Assembly (NCBI GenBank): GCA_013398015.1
Contig: VZRR01010919.1
Coordinates: forward strand, 1,908,922-1,972,921
DNA length: 64,000 nucleotides
From: Oreocharis arfaki
Lineage: Eukaryota > Chordata > Aves > Passeriformes > Paramythiidae
Direction: 5' to 3'
Under the pieces are notes generated by a model. That model made no database searches, was not told where the DNA came from, and worked only from the letters and a program-made list of their open reading frames with translations. Position 1 is the stretch's first letter, and every line of letters starts with the position of its first letter. Below, piece by piece: positions 24,412-37,500 of this stretch. The position numbers were made by a program, and so were the translations under genes.

Positions 24412-27400
24412 TTCTATCACATGGCACAACAGGTCTGATCCTGATTAAGGATTCTGTTGAATTACTACCATGAAAATGATTAAAAAGAATAGCATTAGAA
24501 AAAAAATTTTACATCTGTCAAAATGAGAGGTTGACTAGATCAAGATATCCCTGAAAGACTATGGGAATACTGCAACATACTGGCACTTGTTCAAATACCT
24601 GAAAGATAAAGGTTTCTTTTCCACATTTTGGTGGTTGTTTTTGCTGAAATACAACTTCCAGCCTGTCCCCGTAAGTAGGAACTTCTATAAAAGACAAGGC
24701 TATACTAAGAATTTTATGACCAACAACAAGACACACAAAAAAAAAAACAGGCTGGAAAAGGCTTTTATGTAAAGAACACAAAATAAACGGTTTATTTTCT
24801 TTGGTTCTAGTACTTACTGCAAGCACTCTAGCAAACTGTTTTCTACTTTCCATGCATGGATTTCATGAGATAATGCTTATAGCAGACTGTAAGCAGAACT
24901 AAAGCTGTAATTTACAATGGTAAACAAGAACTAAAAAGCCGAGTTCATTCAACTATTGTTAGAAATGCAAATAACCTTGCTTTTGACTGTTTATGGCAGA
25001 AATGAAGACAGCATCTCTTACACTATTTATGCAGTAGCATTCCTATAAAGACTTTACACACTCATTTTTAACAAATAAGAGGTATAGTAAGAGGAGATAC
25101 ATCCAGGCTGATGCTATGTTTGTATCACTTTATAAATTTATTCTTCATGATACATAAGGTTATTTGAAGGATAGAAAAAAAAAATAAACAATATGAAAAA
25201 AAATCCTGTTTCCTCTCTGAAACCTTAACTTCTAGTTTCATAAAAGTGTTTAAGCCATAATAAGCACCCCAAAATGAAGGGTCTTCATACATCTCTGGGA
25301 TCTCCTTGGCAAAGCCAATTGTGGAGTTAATCTGCATTTTGGTGGTGCTGTTCAGAACGTTGATTTCTATAATATTTTAGTGGTGTTTAACAACAGCCTT
25401 ATTACGGAAGAAGTAGAGCTGAGTTGCGACAGCATCCTTATTTTTCACTTAAAAAAAAAGCCAAAAAAAATTTAAGTATAACCAGCCTTACTTATTTAAG
25501 ATTAACATTTATGGTATTTATAGCACACTGGTGGACATAACATGATTTGAGCAGGTCTTGCATGAATTTTTCTGTAGCTTCACCTTTTGGTCTTTCTGCT
25601 TCCAAGTTCAGTAATAACAGAAGACTGTGAGAGCCCTCTCCTGGTGAACAAAATTTATCTCCCTCCAGCTGCTGATTGCCAACCAGAGATTCTGAGACAG
25701 ATAATCCAGCTGTAAAAGGAGATAGTGCTTAGAATGGAGTCTCAAGGGTTTTTAATTTATTAATACTTAAGTTAAAAAAGTCACAAGACAAAGACTTTTT
25801 TTTCCAAATACCACCTTACAAAGTGAAGCAGAAAGTCAAGGAAAATACTTTTCAGAAAACTGCTATCTGCAAAGAAATACTAGCTTCAATATATTTTCAC
25901 ACCAGTACATGTTTTGCATGGTTAAGATTGACATCCATCTGGAATGTTTTAAATAAAGCTACTTGAAAGCCTTTTTCATTAGTGATAGGTATTGAGAAGG
26001 TTGTACACACAGAGTCGCTCCCCAGGTGGGGAACGAATGAGCAAGCAGTCTGAAAGCCCCATGGCATGTAAAAGGAGCCCCAGGATCCTCTGAGATGGGC
26101 AGTGGAGAAGAAGGCTCTAGGCAGCAGCACTTTTCTTGTCTCCTGTGTAACCAACCAGAGGCAGCCTGTGCTGGGTTCACAAGTTACTCTTCCATGCTGC
26201 CAAAACTGAATCTTTTTCTAGGCATTCCTCTTCACTCTTAGCACAGGTACGAGGTAGCCTGCCCACATTATTCAGAAAGGGGAGGAGCATATACTAAACA
26301 CAATATCCTGTCATGCACCTTTCCCTATCTATAGTTGCTGTTATTAACTTTTGCACTTTCCTTAATACCTATACTTGTAACGTGAATTTGGCTTATTCTG
26401 CTGTGCTGTCCCCTTTCCCTGTAGCAAGCACTTAATTTAGGTTGAAACACTGTCTCTTTCACTTGCATTTGTTCTCCTCCTTATCATCTTAGTTTTATTT
26501 ACTGTATTAATTTTAAGGACGCTGTGTCTCTCTATTCCATCACTTTTGAGGTCTGAAAAGAATTTTAAGTTCAAACAATCTTAAGTTCAAATCAGACTAA
26601 GTCAATGAACTACCAGACATGCTTGAGTCCAGCTTACTATGTAGATAGCATCTCAGTTCAGAGGCACAGGCAGTTTAAGTAACGTCGACAAAATAAGAAT
26701 GCATACATGCTTAAAGCAAAGTTCCAAGTTTGAGAGCTTCAGAATATACAGAGGCAACCAAGAGCCTTCCATTGCTCTGAGAGCGAAGCAGAGCAGTGAT
26801 CACACCCCCACATCTCGGGGAGCAGAAAACTCCACACAGCAGTTTCACGAGTGTTTTTCTGGGGAGCAGTGATGGCCCAGGCAGCCTAAAATGAACTCAC
26901 TGATCATTTGCATCAAAGTCATCTCAGCTGAAAGCTGACCTTTATCCAGGTTGAAAGCAACCCAGAGAGGTTTATGGGCCTGTTTTTCTGTGCGCTAGCA
27001 TAAAATGTGTTGCCTTATCGGAAGAGTTTGCATGGAGATGGCAGAGGTTGGCTGTGTAGCAACTGCTAGTGGAAGAAATGCTCAGAAAACAAGGAGTTTA
27101 ATATATGTACTTTGCTCTTAATGTTGACACATGGTTGGTTAAGGTGCGGTGCGTAGCCAGTGTAGCGAGTCAGAAAAGCTATATACAACTGAAACTATTA
27201 CACACTGGATAACTTTTATGATAGGCAATTTTCAATCAGTTATAAAAACAAGTGTTTCACAATGTAAATTTTTCTGCTTGAAAAGGGAATTTCTAATTTT
27301 TAGCTCGCACACAGTTGTTTTCCTCAGCAAGAAGGAAAACAAGAGCAGTGAGTTATCATGTTGAAGAACCTTCCATGACTTCAGAGACAAGCACTCCCAG

Positions 27401-30400
27401 CTCAGCTTCAACTAGCACTGCTACCTCTTGTAGAGCTCAAAGAAGATGAAATAGTCAGGCCTCCTTATTAAAAAGGAAATGCTTTTATATAAATATGTAG
27501 CTTGTATTCCCATTTCACATGATCTAATACAAGATCTCGTCTCCTCTGTTCCTTTTAGAGCAGCAAAGGACATTAACCCTGCTATTTCTAGCTTCAGCTA
27601 TAAGCTAGAATCCAGTATAGCAACAAGACACAGGCGTAAACTGGGAGAAGTAATGTTTGGAGGCAGAGCAGTGCTGGCCAATTTGATCCCTAGGCTGCTA
27701 TGGCTGAAATATGCTGTAAAGATTCAAAGTGACAGCTGGGAAAACACATTTGTATGAAACAGAAGTCAAGATGACTTTTTTTTCATTCTTCACTGCCTTG
27801 GTTTTTTTTCTACCCTAGTCTTTTCCTTAAATAAATGAATATATTTTTGTCTTTGAAATCATGTGTTTTTAAGGGTAAGCTCAAATGACACCAGTAGGTA
27901 GAAGACTGATTGCTTGTCTGGATCTGAATAACTGCAGTGAAACGCTGTACAAAGCAAACCACCTCAGAGCATTTGTATTCGAGGATGGAAACCAGGACAT
28001 GTATCTTGCAAAGCTAAGAAGATCAGTCTGACAACTTACATCACTAAGTGAGAGAACTCAAGAACTTGATCTCAAGACATTGACCAGCCTTGCGGTATCA
28101 AAAAAGTAACAGACAGATCACTGATAAAACTGAATAATTCCCAAATTATCGTAGGAGCCCTGAGGACCCTAAATTAATACACCTAAGTTGGGGCAGGTTT
28201 TCAGATGTGGTAAATGCTCTGCAGACACCAGTGTAATCAGGGGCAAAAGAAACCACAGAAAAACCTCCAAGAGAGAACATGTTTCTTGTTGACCTCCATT
28301 CAGGCGTTGTGAGGAACAAGAGGGCTCTGCTGGCTGCGTCTTGCTTTCTGGAGCTATGCTTACAGTCTCCATTCACATGCTTCACAGGCAGGTAAAGCAG
28401 GGTGCACATGTTAACTTCCATTTTTCCACTTTTTTGAGGCTCTGAGGAAATGAACTATAACTGCAGAAGTTTTGTCCCTGTTTCTCTCTGTTGCTCTACT
28501 ACATCTAAGCAGAAATACCTGGGAGTACTTCCCAAGTCTGTGCACGCCTTGTCATGTCCCCATACCAGACCGCAAGAGCGAGGCACACAAGGGGATACAG
28601 AATAACAGGAGAACAAGACACAAGATATGACTCCTTGGATACCTAATGTACCGTTTCTAAGTACAGCCAAGAAATCTAGTTCCAACCCAGTTTATTTAAT
28701 CTACTAAAATTATTTTGGGTAAGTCAGTGGAAGCACCAGCTCACCTAGGTAGCCAGTAAAAAAAAAAGAGAAAATAAGTGACTTATTTCCTTCTCTAATT
28801 CAGTAAACTCAGAGCTGTGTGTCTCATTCAGTAAACTAATGAGGTGTGTTATTTTAGAAGGGATTATATGAGATGACTATTTTTAATTGATTAAGGTGTG
28901 GCAAATAATGTGCCATGCAATCCTTTAAATTAATGATATGCTTTCATCTACAGTCACATGTATCATGCTGATCATCTGTATTTAGAGCAGAAGAGAAAAC
29001 TATCTCTAGCAGATAAATACATTAGTATCGAAAAACGTAAGTTGGTGAACTTCATAAAAAGCCAGTTTTAATGAAAAGTTTGTAGAAACCTCTAATTATC
29101 ACTTTGAATGATATCTCATCAGAAACGGGCTCTCACACAAATAGAAACTGCAGACTGTAAAGGGACACTATTAATACAATGCATAATTATTCTGTAAATT
29201 TATTGTCAGAAGTATTGCAAAGGTCAAAATCTTTGTGAACTGCATCACTTAATGACAACACAACAGCACTTTTACACAGACATCTTTTTACACCTGTTAA
29301 GTGATAGAAGTACTTAATCATGAGATCGCAGGCTCAGTTGTAAATTAGTTTTAAAAAAACCAGTGCATGAATAAAATATTCTCTGACTGCCATTTGGAAG
29401 TTCTAAGCCACAGCAGTCCCCGGTCTGATCCATTTATAAATTACTACAAAATTCCACCTGAAAAAGTTGAAGTTTTAAGACAACGTATGTTAAAATAAAA
29501 CCCCACCATGTCTAATACTTTCTGATACAATGTTTACAGAAAGCTAATGGCAAATGACTAAAAGAGAAACTGTAATAATGATGATAATGAATTTTTCTGT
29601 GTGCATTTACCTGTTCAGTTTCTCCGAACCAATTAACTTAAGATATCAATTAGGCAGACACTGTCACAAACAAACAGCTTCACTGCTCATGGTACCTGCC
29701 TAACAAGGTCTTCCCAGAGATTTAAAATTTAACTCACTAAAATAATTCTTGTTCTAGAGTAAAATAGGGCATAAAGGTACATAATTAACAACATATTTTT
29801 CTTGTAGAAACCAGTATAACTGGATGCCAGTGCAAGGACTGGCTAAAGGAATTTATAAAAAAATCTCATTTCTATCATCAATTTCTGAATTCGATTGAGG
29901 TATTGCCCTTCTAATATAAAACATTTGAAATTTAATGTCCAGTAATTCTCTTTTAGGAAGCATTAGGCACTGTAACCCAGACTTTCAAATAGGGATAACA
30001 TGAATAGATCCCTTGGATATTTTTGAAGAAGTATTAGGTCTGTCACTACCACTAAAAAATCTTAAAAAACTTAAAGGTTCATGGAAGTGGAGAGAAAAAA
30101 AATCGTTATCAAAGATCCTGCTAAAACACATTTTTGAAAGTTCACACAACAGGAACCAAGTGTGTATGAGACAAGACAGCTCAATGTTCCTACAAAAGTG
30201 CTTTGTTACAGAAGAAAAATAGCACAAACAAAAAGAAAGCTGTTTTCCAAAGAGCAAGCCTCTTGCAGTAGATGATGTTTTTCTTTATACCAAGACCTTC
30301 ACTTCTTAGTGGACAGGCATTTCATACTGGTTCTTCCAATTATAGTACCCCAGTGAGAAGCATCAAGTAATACCAGAGAGCTTCAGCTTGTCTTCCCATT

Positions 30401-31944
30401 CCCGCCAGTGAAATCTATCTGCCTGGCTAGCAATGCATCTGTGTAACTGAATTGCTCAACAGAGCATCAAGAACCAAGCTGAGGCAAGTCACAGTGGGCA
30501 TGGAAATGCCTTTTCATTTAAAAATTATTGTGACAGGTATTCGTTGGTGATTTAAGGAAGTCATAAATCTCTCCTGCCTCCTTGCACTCACCAGTATGCT
30601 GCAACACCAACCTCGGCCCAGCCTCCCAGCTTGTTCTCTCCTTCTTACACCTCTGTGAGTATTCAGGTTACATATGGCAGTGCTACCTCCCTCTCATGTG
30701 CCCAGTTATGCCAGTATTCATTTTAAAAATCTACTTTATTTTGGACTTGCAGACTTCCTCTCTACCATCTCTGAAAAGGATTTTTGCCATACTCTAAAGC
30801 TGTTTAAAATCTGTTTGTTATTAGTTCACAAAAATTGCAACCCTAAAGTGTGGCTCATAGCATCCATTAAAGTTTTTCTTTTAAAGTGCCTACTTTTGCC
30901 ATGTCCTTAAGAAACCCTTCTTAAATTTTTCTGTTGCAATACTGGATGGTAATAGCTCTGGATAAATGGGTTATTATTTGAAGTGTCAGATGAACTGAAA
31001 GAACAATTTCATAGTGAAAGCAGCAAATGCCCACAAAGTAGAAAACTGTTTTTCAATACATCAGACTTTTACAAACTAAACCAATTCTTCTTGATAGAAA
31101 TTGTCACATTGAGAAATAGAGTTTCTTTGGAAAGTCTGAAAAAGAAAACATTGTGATGTAGCACAGATGGTAAAACCAACATCTTTCCAAATATCCTTAT
31201 TTTTGCATTATAAATTTTTGAAAGAGGGCAAAACATACAAAACCAAAAAAATTACTAGGCATTTATTGAACCTGCATAACATTGTGTGAAACATTATGGA
31301 AATTATTTTCTAAGATGAAAATTTTAGGTTTTCTCTCCATTTAGAGTAAAACACCTGCAATATTTTTATGCTCATTATCAGCAGAAACTCATGAAATTAT
31401 GCTGATAAGTTGTTTCAACAGGATTTTATTTAACAGATGCAACAAAATCTGACCAACTTCCCCTGCCAAATAGTGCAAAACTTCTCTTTCAACTTAGTTA
31501 GCCTGGTTTTTGGGGTTTTTTTTTGTCATAAACAAAAGCTTATGTCTACCTCCTTCTAACAGCTGGCCTGCAGAGATGTCACCTCCCTGCTTTCTAAGAA
31601 ACATGGTTCTCACGACCTAAGAAAATGCTTCTCCTGACCATCTTCTAGAGAAATGTATGTATAAATACCTTTTCCTGTAATATAAAGGCGAAATGTAATG
31701 ATCGCTATGACCATAGGAGCTAAATGCAGAGAGAAGTCTCTCTGCACACTTCCTATGGGCTACCATGACTCTTCAAGAGCCAGGAGCCGCAGCAAAGTCA
31801 CCCCAGTCCACAAGACATTCTGCTCACGTGTGTACAACAAACAGTGCAAATCCATGCACTTCATCATGAGTCCTTTGTATTGATCACTTCTATTTAGCAA
31901 GCGCTAAGTTAGGAGTAGCTGAAGATGAAAGTAGGCCCAAGTTG
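24412..31944. other. gene-free AT-rich intergenic region
   Basis: Nothing is recognised as coding. Short frames on both strands lack splice sites or family features. Homeodomain-type TAAT/ATTA words are frequent near 28,860-28,960 (for example TTTTTAATTGATTAAGG), which would suit a conserved regulatory element, but conservation cannot be assessed here. Confidence 0.5.
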
Positions 31945-32090
31945 AAAGCCTGACAAAGAGAATCAGTCCCTTGATGAAGCCATGCTGGCTGTCTCCAATC
32001 ACCTCCCTGCCTTCCATGTACCTAATCACAGCTTCTAGAAGGATCTGTTCCATGACCTTCTCAGGCACAGAGAAGTGAAATGCACGCAAT
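31945..32090 (-). mobile_element. short CR1 LINE fragment (RT region)
   Basis: Translated on the minus strand, the block reads 'PEKVMEQILLEAVIRYMEG' and continues '...VIGDSQHGFIKG'. This matches the avian CR1 reverse transcriptase segment (PGKVMEQ.LLE.I..H......I..SQHGFTKGKSC). Upstream and downstream the match is lost. It is a short, old and non-functional remnant. Confidence 0.88.
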
Positions 32091-34344
32091 AGGATATAAC
32101 ACTGAAGCATCAGAAAGCAAAGGAACACTCCTTTCAAAGTCACTCAAATTCCATTGTGTTGTAAATTTTTTTAAAAAAATCATTAGAAACAAGAACAGCA
32201 AGTTAACTTAGCTCCTAGATTCCACATGATGCCATGCAATGAAACTGTCATCTTCCTGCTCTGGCATTGTTTCACTATAAACTAACTGAGATTACAGTAT
32301 GGCACATGTCATTTTGAAACCCTTCCAATTATCTCTGGGAAATTAAAAAAAAAAAAAAAATTGAAAGAAAATCAGATGAACTGCTTTTTCTTCTCATTTT
32401 TTTGTGGTACCAAACATACAGTCTGACTAATTGATCTGGTTTGCTTCTCTGCCTATACAAATGAAATTACTTCCAGAAGCTCATTAGGAGTAATAGCTCT
32501 CTGTAAACCAAAAGAGGGAAGGGTCAGCCAAAGTAACTGGCCTTACTAATCAGGGGAAAAAAAGTGAAATTCAAATTAATCTATATATGTCTATACTTAC
32601 CCACACAATTCATTATTTAACAGCAATATTTAATAATATTTAATAATTAGTGTGACTTGAGTAGATTGTGCACTTCATGCACCTAAGTAGACACGGAACA
32701 CTGAGTCAAACTACCAGATCTGGTTGTTTTCATGAAAAATCATCAAGAGTTATACAATTAATATGTTTCACAACAAATTTGTGTTTGGGAGACATTCAGA
32801 CACACACGGCAGATTTCACAATAAATGCTCCTCTTTCTCAGGAGCTCTGAACTTTATTCTGAATGTGGTATAAACTAATGGTGTGAATAATTAATTCATG
32901 AGTACTGCATCTGTTCATTTGTCAGTAAAGCAAAGAAAACTATGATGCCCAGCATCATGAAGTATTTCAGGGTTTCTGAGGGGCAGCAGTACAGCCAAAT
33001 GACTATACAACTCAGTCGTTGAATGGTGGACATTCCAACATGGGTATGTTGTCCACAACCTTGTGATGAATTTCAAAGCTGAAAAGTTTCAAGACAGACT
33101 TGTGCTACAGCTTGAACTTAGGTAACTGTGATGCCTAACAGTTCAGCTAGATTTGTCAGAGTTAAGGTTATGTTTCTTCCCTATATGCGAAAAACAGAAA
33201 GCAAAGATAGTTTGAAGATACATGGTTCTCAGTTTTCTTGACACATCAAGAATCAAATAGACAATGTGGTTTCAAATAAGTGTTTGCTGTAAACAAATAA
33301 ATTTCAGCTACAAGTTTCTAGGCATGAATTTAATTGCAAGACTCAAACATCATTTGCAGGGAATTACTAGACTGTTTGCAAATCTCCATCCAAATTTACC
33401 AAATTACTTTCTGTGGATTGTTTGCACCTGAGAGCAGCAAACCCATGAAACCTCGGGTAACCTGCTGGCACCTCCAGATACAGTAGGGTTTCCCATAGTT
33501 TCTTGATGTAAGGAGACTTACAGACAACAAAGGATGGTGCCTATGGACCCCCTCCTATGGGTTGCATTTCAACCTCATGAAGACACAAGGTCATATTTAA
33601 AACAGATTACAGGTTATCACTGGATGGGGCATTATGATTTCCGAATGGGAAGAACCTGACCCTTTCAGTTCCCCATAGCCTTCTATATCCATGTGTTGTT
33701 ACTGGACAGCATCCTGTTAGCCATACAAACCAACTCTCTGTGATCCAAACACTGAGAAACACCTACACATGAATGGGTTTTAAATATGGACAGGGGCAGG
33801 ATTTTCATATGGGAAGGAATAAGAGTTTTGCCAAAGGTGGCTCCAGATCCAGCACTACATACTCGCTTGTAACTTCCACTTGGATCACACCATGGTATAT
33901 TGCAGCAACTGTCAGTTACATTTTTACACAGCTCCAAAAGGTGTCATTCAGTTTCATAAAGTCACATCACAGTGACTCAGAAGAGGAATGAGTTTTGGTG
34001 CAACTGGACAAGCACAGCAGGGATGGAACCAGAACTGGCTTCAGCATGCAACAATCCAACACCACACACCATCTTTTCTGCCCTGAAATTCTGTTATGGA
34101 AGATGGAACTCAAAATCACGGAGTAAATGAAGTCAATGGATGTTTTTAGGGATGGTCCATAGACTAAGGCCATGACATCTGTGTGTGTATATATACATAT
34201 ATCTATATATATCTATATCTGGATATATATATATATCTTGAATGACCAGAAAGATGATGGTGGCTAACTGGGATTTAACTGGGATGTATTGGGAAGTGTG
34301 GGACATGGGCATGATGTAAATGGTATGGAATAAGGAGTGGACAT
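32091..34344. other. intergenic, simple repeats only
   Basis: No gene is recognised. A 17-base A run lies near 32344-32360, and a TA-rich microsatellite near 34180-34237. Confidence 0.5.
34180..34237. repeat. GT/TA/CTATA microsatellite
   Basis: A compound simple repeat: GTGTGTGTATATATACATAT, then CTATATATAT units, then a TA run. Confidence 0.9.
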
Positions 34345-34511
34345 AGTCCTGGGTTTGTCTAGGATAGAGTTCATTTTCTACCTAGTAGCTGGTACAGTCT
34401 GTGTTTTGTATTTCAGATGAGAACAATACTGAGGACACACTGATGTTTTAGTTGCTGCTAAACAGCGCTTACTTTAAGTCAAGGACTTTTCAGTTTCCTG
34501 TGCTCTGCCAG
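34345..34511 (+). mobile_element. ERVL-like LTR, 5' fragment
   Basis: The phrases 'gtcctgggtttgtctagg', 'gatagagttcattttctacc', 'agtagctggtacag', 'cacactgatgttttagttg' and 'gtcaaggacttttcagtttc' match, in order, the start of the bird ERVL LTR seen complete at 23829-24411 in the opposite orientation. The 3' two-thirds, including the TATA and poly(A) regions, is missing. It is a truncated old insertion. Confidence 0.78.
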
Positions 34512-37500
34512 TGACAGTGACATGCAAAAATGGTTTTGTATTCTAGACATATAAGTGCCTATCGTACTATTTCAGTTAATGTCACTTCAGTTAATATGGT
34601 TTTAGTTGTTTCTTATCTTCAGTTTTAATTATTTTTCCCTCTCCTGTCATTTAAAAGCAAAAGGCGAGGTAGAGAAACTAGCATCTTGAAGCCATAATTA
34701 AATTCCCTCAGGAAATACTGTCACCAGTAGCTGCCTTTTAGTTTGTTTAGATCTCAAGACATTTTGAATTACTAGAAAATGCAGAAACTGTTTGGTTATT
34801 TCTGTACAGTTTTATGTAGTGGTATTTAATTTTTAAAATAATGGGGCTTTTCACGTCGCTTTAGCCCAAGCCAGCAGAATTATGTTTCCCATGCATGTCA
34901 TATTACAAGACAAACCATAAAGACCTGAATCCTCAGGAGCTGTAACTTGAAATACTGGCTTGAATGAATGCTGTCCCTAAGGAAAGGTAATATGAAATCT
35001 TATTCCACACACAGAAGCACCAGTTTATAAAAGCTGAAAGTCTGTCTGGAGAGTGTTTTGGAACAGACTTTCTGTTGCAATGTTTTGCCTTTTTTCCACC
35101 AGTGTCAAACCAAGAACTTCTGGCTTCCTGGCTTGGCCATGCAGATTACCACTGGTATAAAGTGGAATTCAGTAGTGATGTGAATGCTTCTGAGCTTGCA
35201 ACCTGGAAGGCCATTTAGCCAGAAAAAACCCCAAACAAACTACAAACCACCAAATAAGTAACCTTTTACTTAGCATGGCAGGAAATATATGCTGGAGGCA
35301 GGATTGCTCATGAACACTGCAACAGGGACTCTGGGGCAGGGAACACGGTTTTTCCAGAGTCTCTCCAAAATAGCTTCCAAGTCTCTGCAGCAGTGAACAA
35401 CAGGATTCAGGAGCCTGATTTGTGTGACAAGCATCAGAGTCTGATTCTCTAGAATGTAATGTTATTTAATATAAAGACCTTCTATAAAAACGAGTTAAAA
35501 TTATTTTGAAATTATTTTTATAAACAACTTCCTTTATTTTGTAAAGAAACATATTTTCCTACTTTTTATTCTAGAAACTTTTTGTTTTGGTTTGAGATTC
35601 ATAATTTCACAGGAAAGGGAACTAATGGCTAATAACAGCACCAAAGACCAGAGCCATAGCCTATTAGGCATATCACTTAGTACAGCTGTCTTGTAATACT
35701 GTGAAAATGTAATACTGTGAAAATGTAATACTGTGCAAGTGACATCCACCTTGCAGAGGATGTCATCACATTTGCAGTGTCAGGTCATAGCTAGTGGAAA
35801 AATTGCCTTTGGTGGATGGGTGCAGTTATACCACTTCAGAGCTAGACAGGAACAGCTCTGAACAGGGAGGCAGAGTTTTACAGAGTTCCATGACCATGAT
35901 TCAGTGCTATTAAACCACACAGAGGTCACTGAAGATGTTTGCCTTGAGACAATTTTAGTTTCACACAACAGAATTTCATTACGCAGCAGTCACTGTGGTA
36001 CACGGTGACGGCTTTTACACCAATAACGTTCCGTAATGACTTAGATCACACAAATTGTTAAGTCTGTGCTCCCAGTGTTTCTCACAATATAATCAATAAT
36101 AATATAATAAATTTTTCTTTTCTGAATATTATTAATAAGGAGCTCCTAGTTCCCCACTTTCTTGATTGAGGCTCTTCTGTCAAAAAAAAATATTACTGTT
36201 TAGTAGGGTAAGATTTTTTTAAGGAATAAACAGACCATTGAATATGGGTTGTGGTACTTCTCAGTCTAAGTGATTTTAGAGATTTTTTACACTTGGCAGA
36301 GGATGAAATGATCTAATTTCTACCAATTACACATACCAAAAGTTGAAAACAATCCAAGCCCATCATTATTTTCCTCTTTTTCTGAAAGGTTAATTCCTTT
36401 AAACAGGCACTAATGAAATCATAGGAGGAAAATAGAAAACATTAAAGGGACTAAAGAGATAACCAGAATTATTAGGACTGTGGAAGGTTTACAAAGAGAA
36501 GTTATATTTATTTAAGGAGGAAAGCTAGGCAATCAGCCAAATAAGTCACACAAAATTTAAAAGGTTGTAGTTTGCGGTACAGGTATATAGCAGTGAGCCT
36601 GAACATGTTTATCTAGTCTATGCCTGGATCACTCTTGCAGACACAGCTGGAAACTCAGAAGTATGCAGAATATCTACTGAAAAAAAAATTGTAGGAGAGG
36701 TGAAACATGCTATACTGCTACAGAATTTATGGGGATTTATGATGATTCTAAACGGAAAACATCAGACGGTTGTATACATGTACATTTAAACTTTGTATAA
36801 CACTGTGACATGTTTTGACAGCAGTAATGAGAAAGTCTGTTCTGAGTTTGAAATAAAAAAGAACTAAAATCAGTATGAACAATAAAATCAGAAATTATTT
36901 GTAGCCTCACAGGCACCTGACAACACAATATGCCTGCTAGAGAAGCTGAAGAAAACCTCCTGAGACCTTTTGGAATCCCAGACAAGACTGAATATCTGAA
37001 GTCAGCTCATCTAAAATATTATACAACGTGTTCATGTAATAGCCTCAACTGCTGCAGCTACAGGGCCTGAAGATTGAGAAGGACAAGAAGGAAAGAGACC
37101 ACTCAAACCAGACAGATAGATTAAGAAATTGTATACTGTCACTCAAATTTTAATGAAAGCATCGAGATTTCAATCTTTTCGTGTTTTTCTGCTTCACACA
37201 GAAATATGTGTTTTTTTAGGCTAACTCAGTAACCATCTTCGGTATTGTCAGAGAATTTTATCCTTATTTTTCCATTTTCAGTGTATGTATAGTGAAGATA
37301 TCCTGATATATCAAGGATGGGCCTGACAAATTTATTGGAGAGTAGATTCAATTCACTATTGAAGAAAAAAGTCACAATAAAGTTTCACAAGAATAAAATG
37401 GTGAATTTTGGTTGCAACTTCACAAATGGGTACATTTGAATGGTTATAAGGAGGAATTCTTCAAATGGATGCCCAGACAGGCTAAAGAGAAGTCTAAGCA

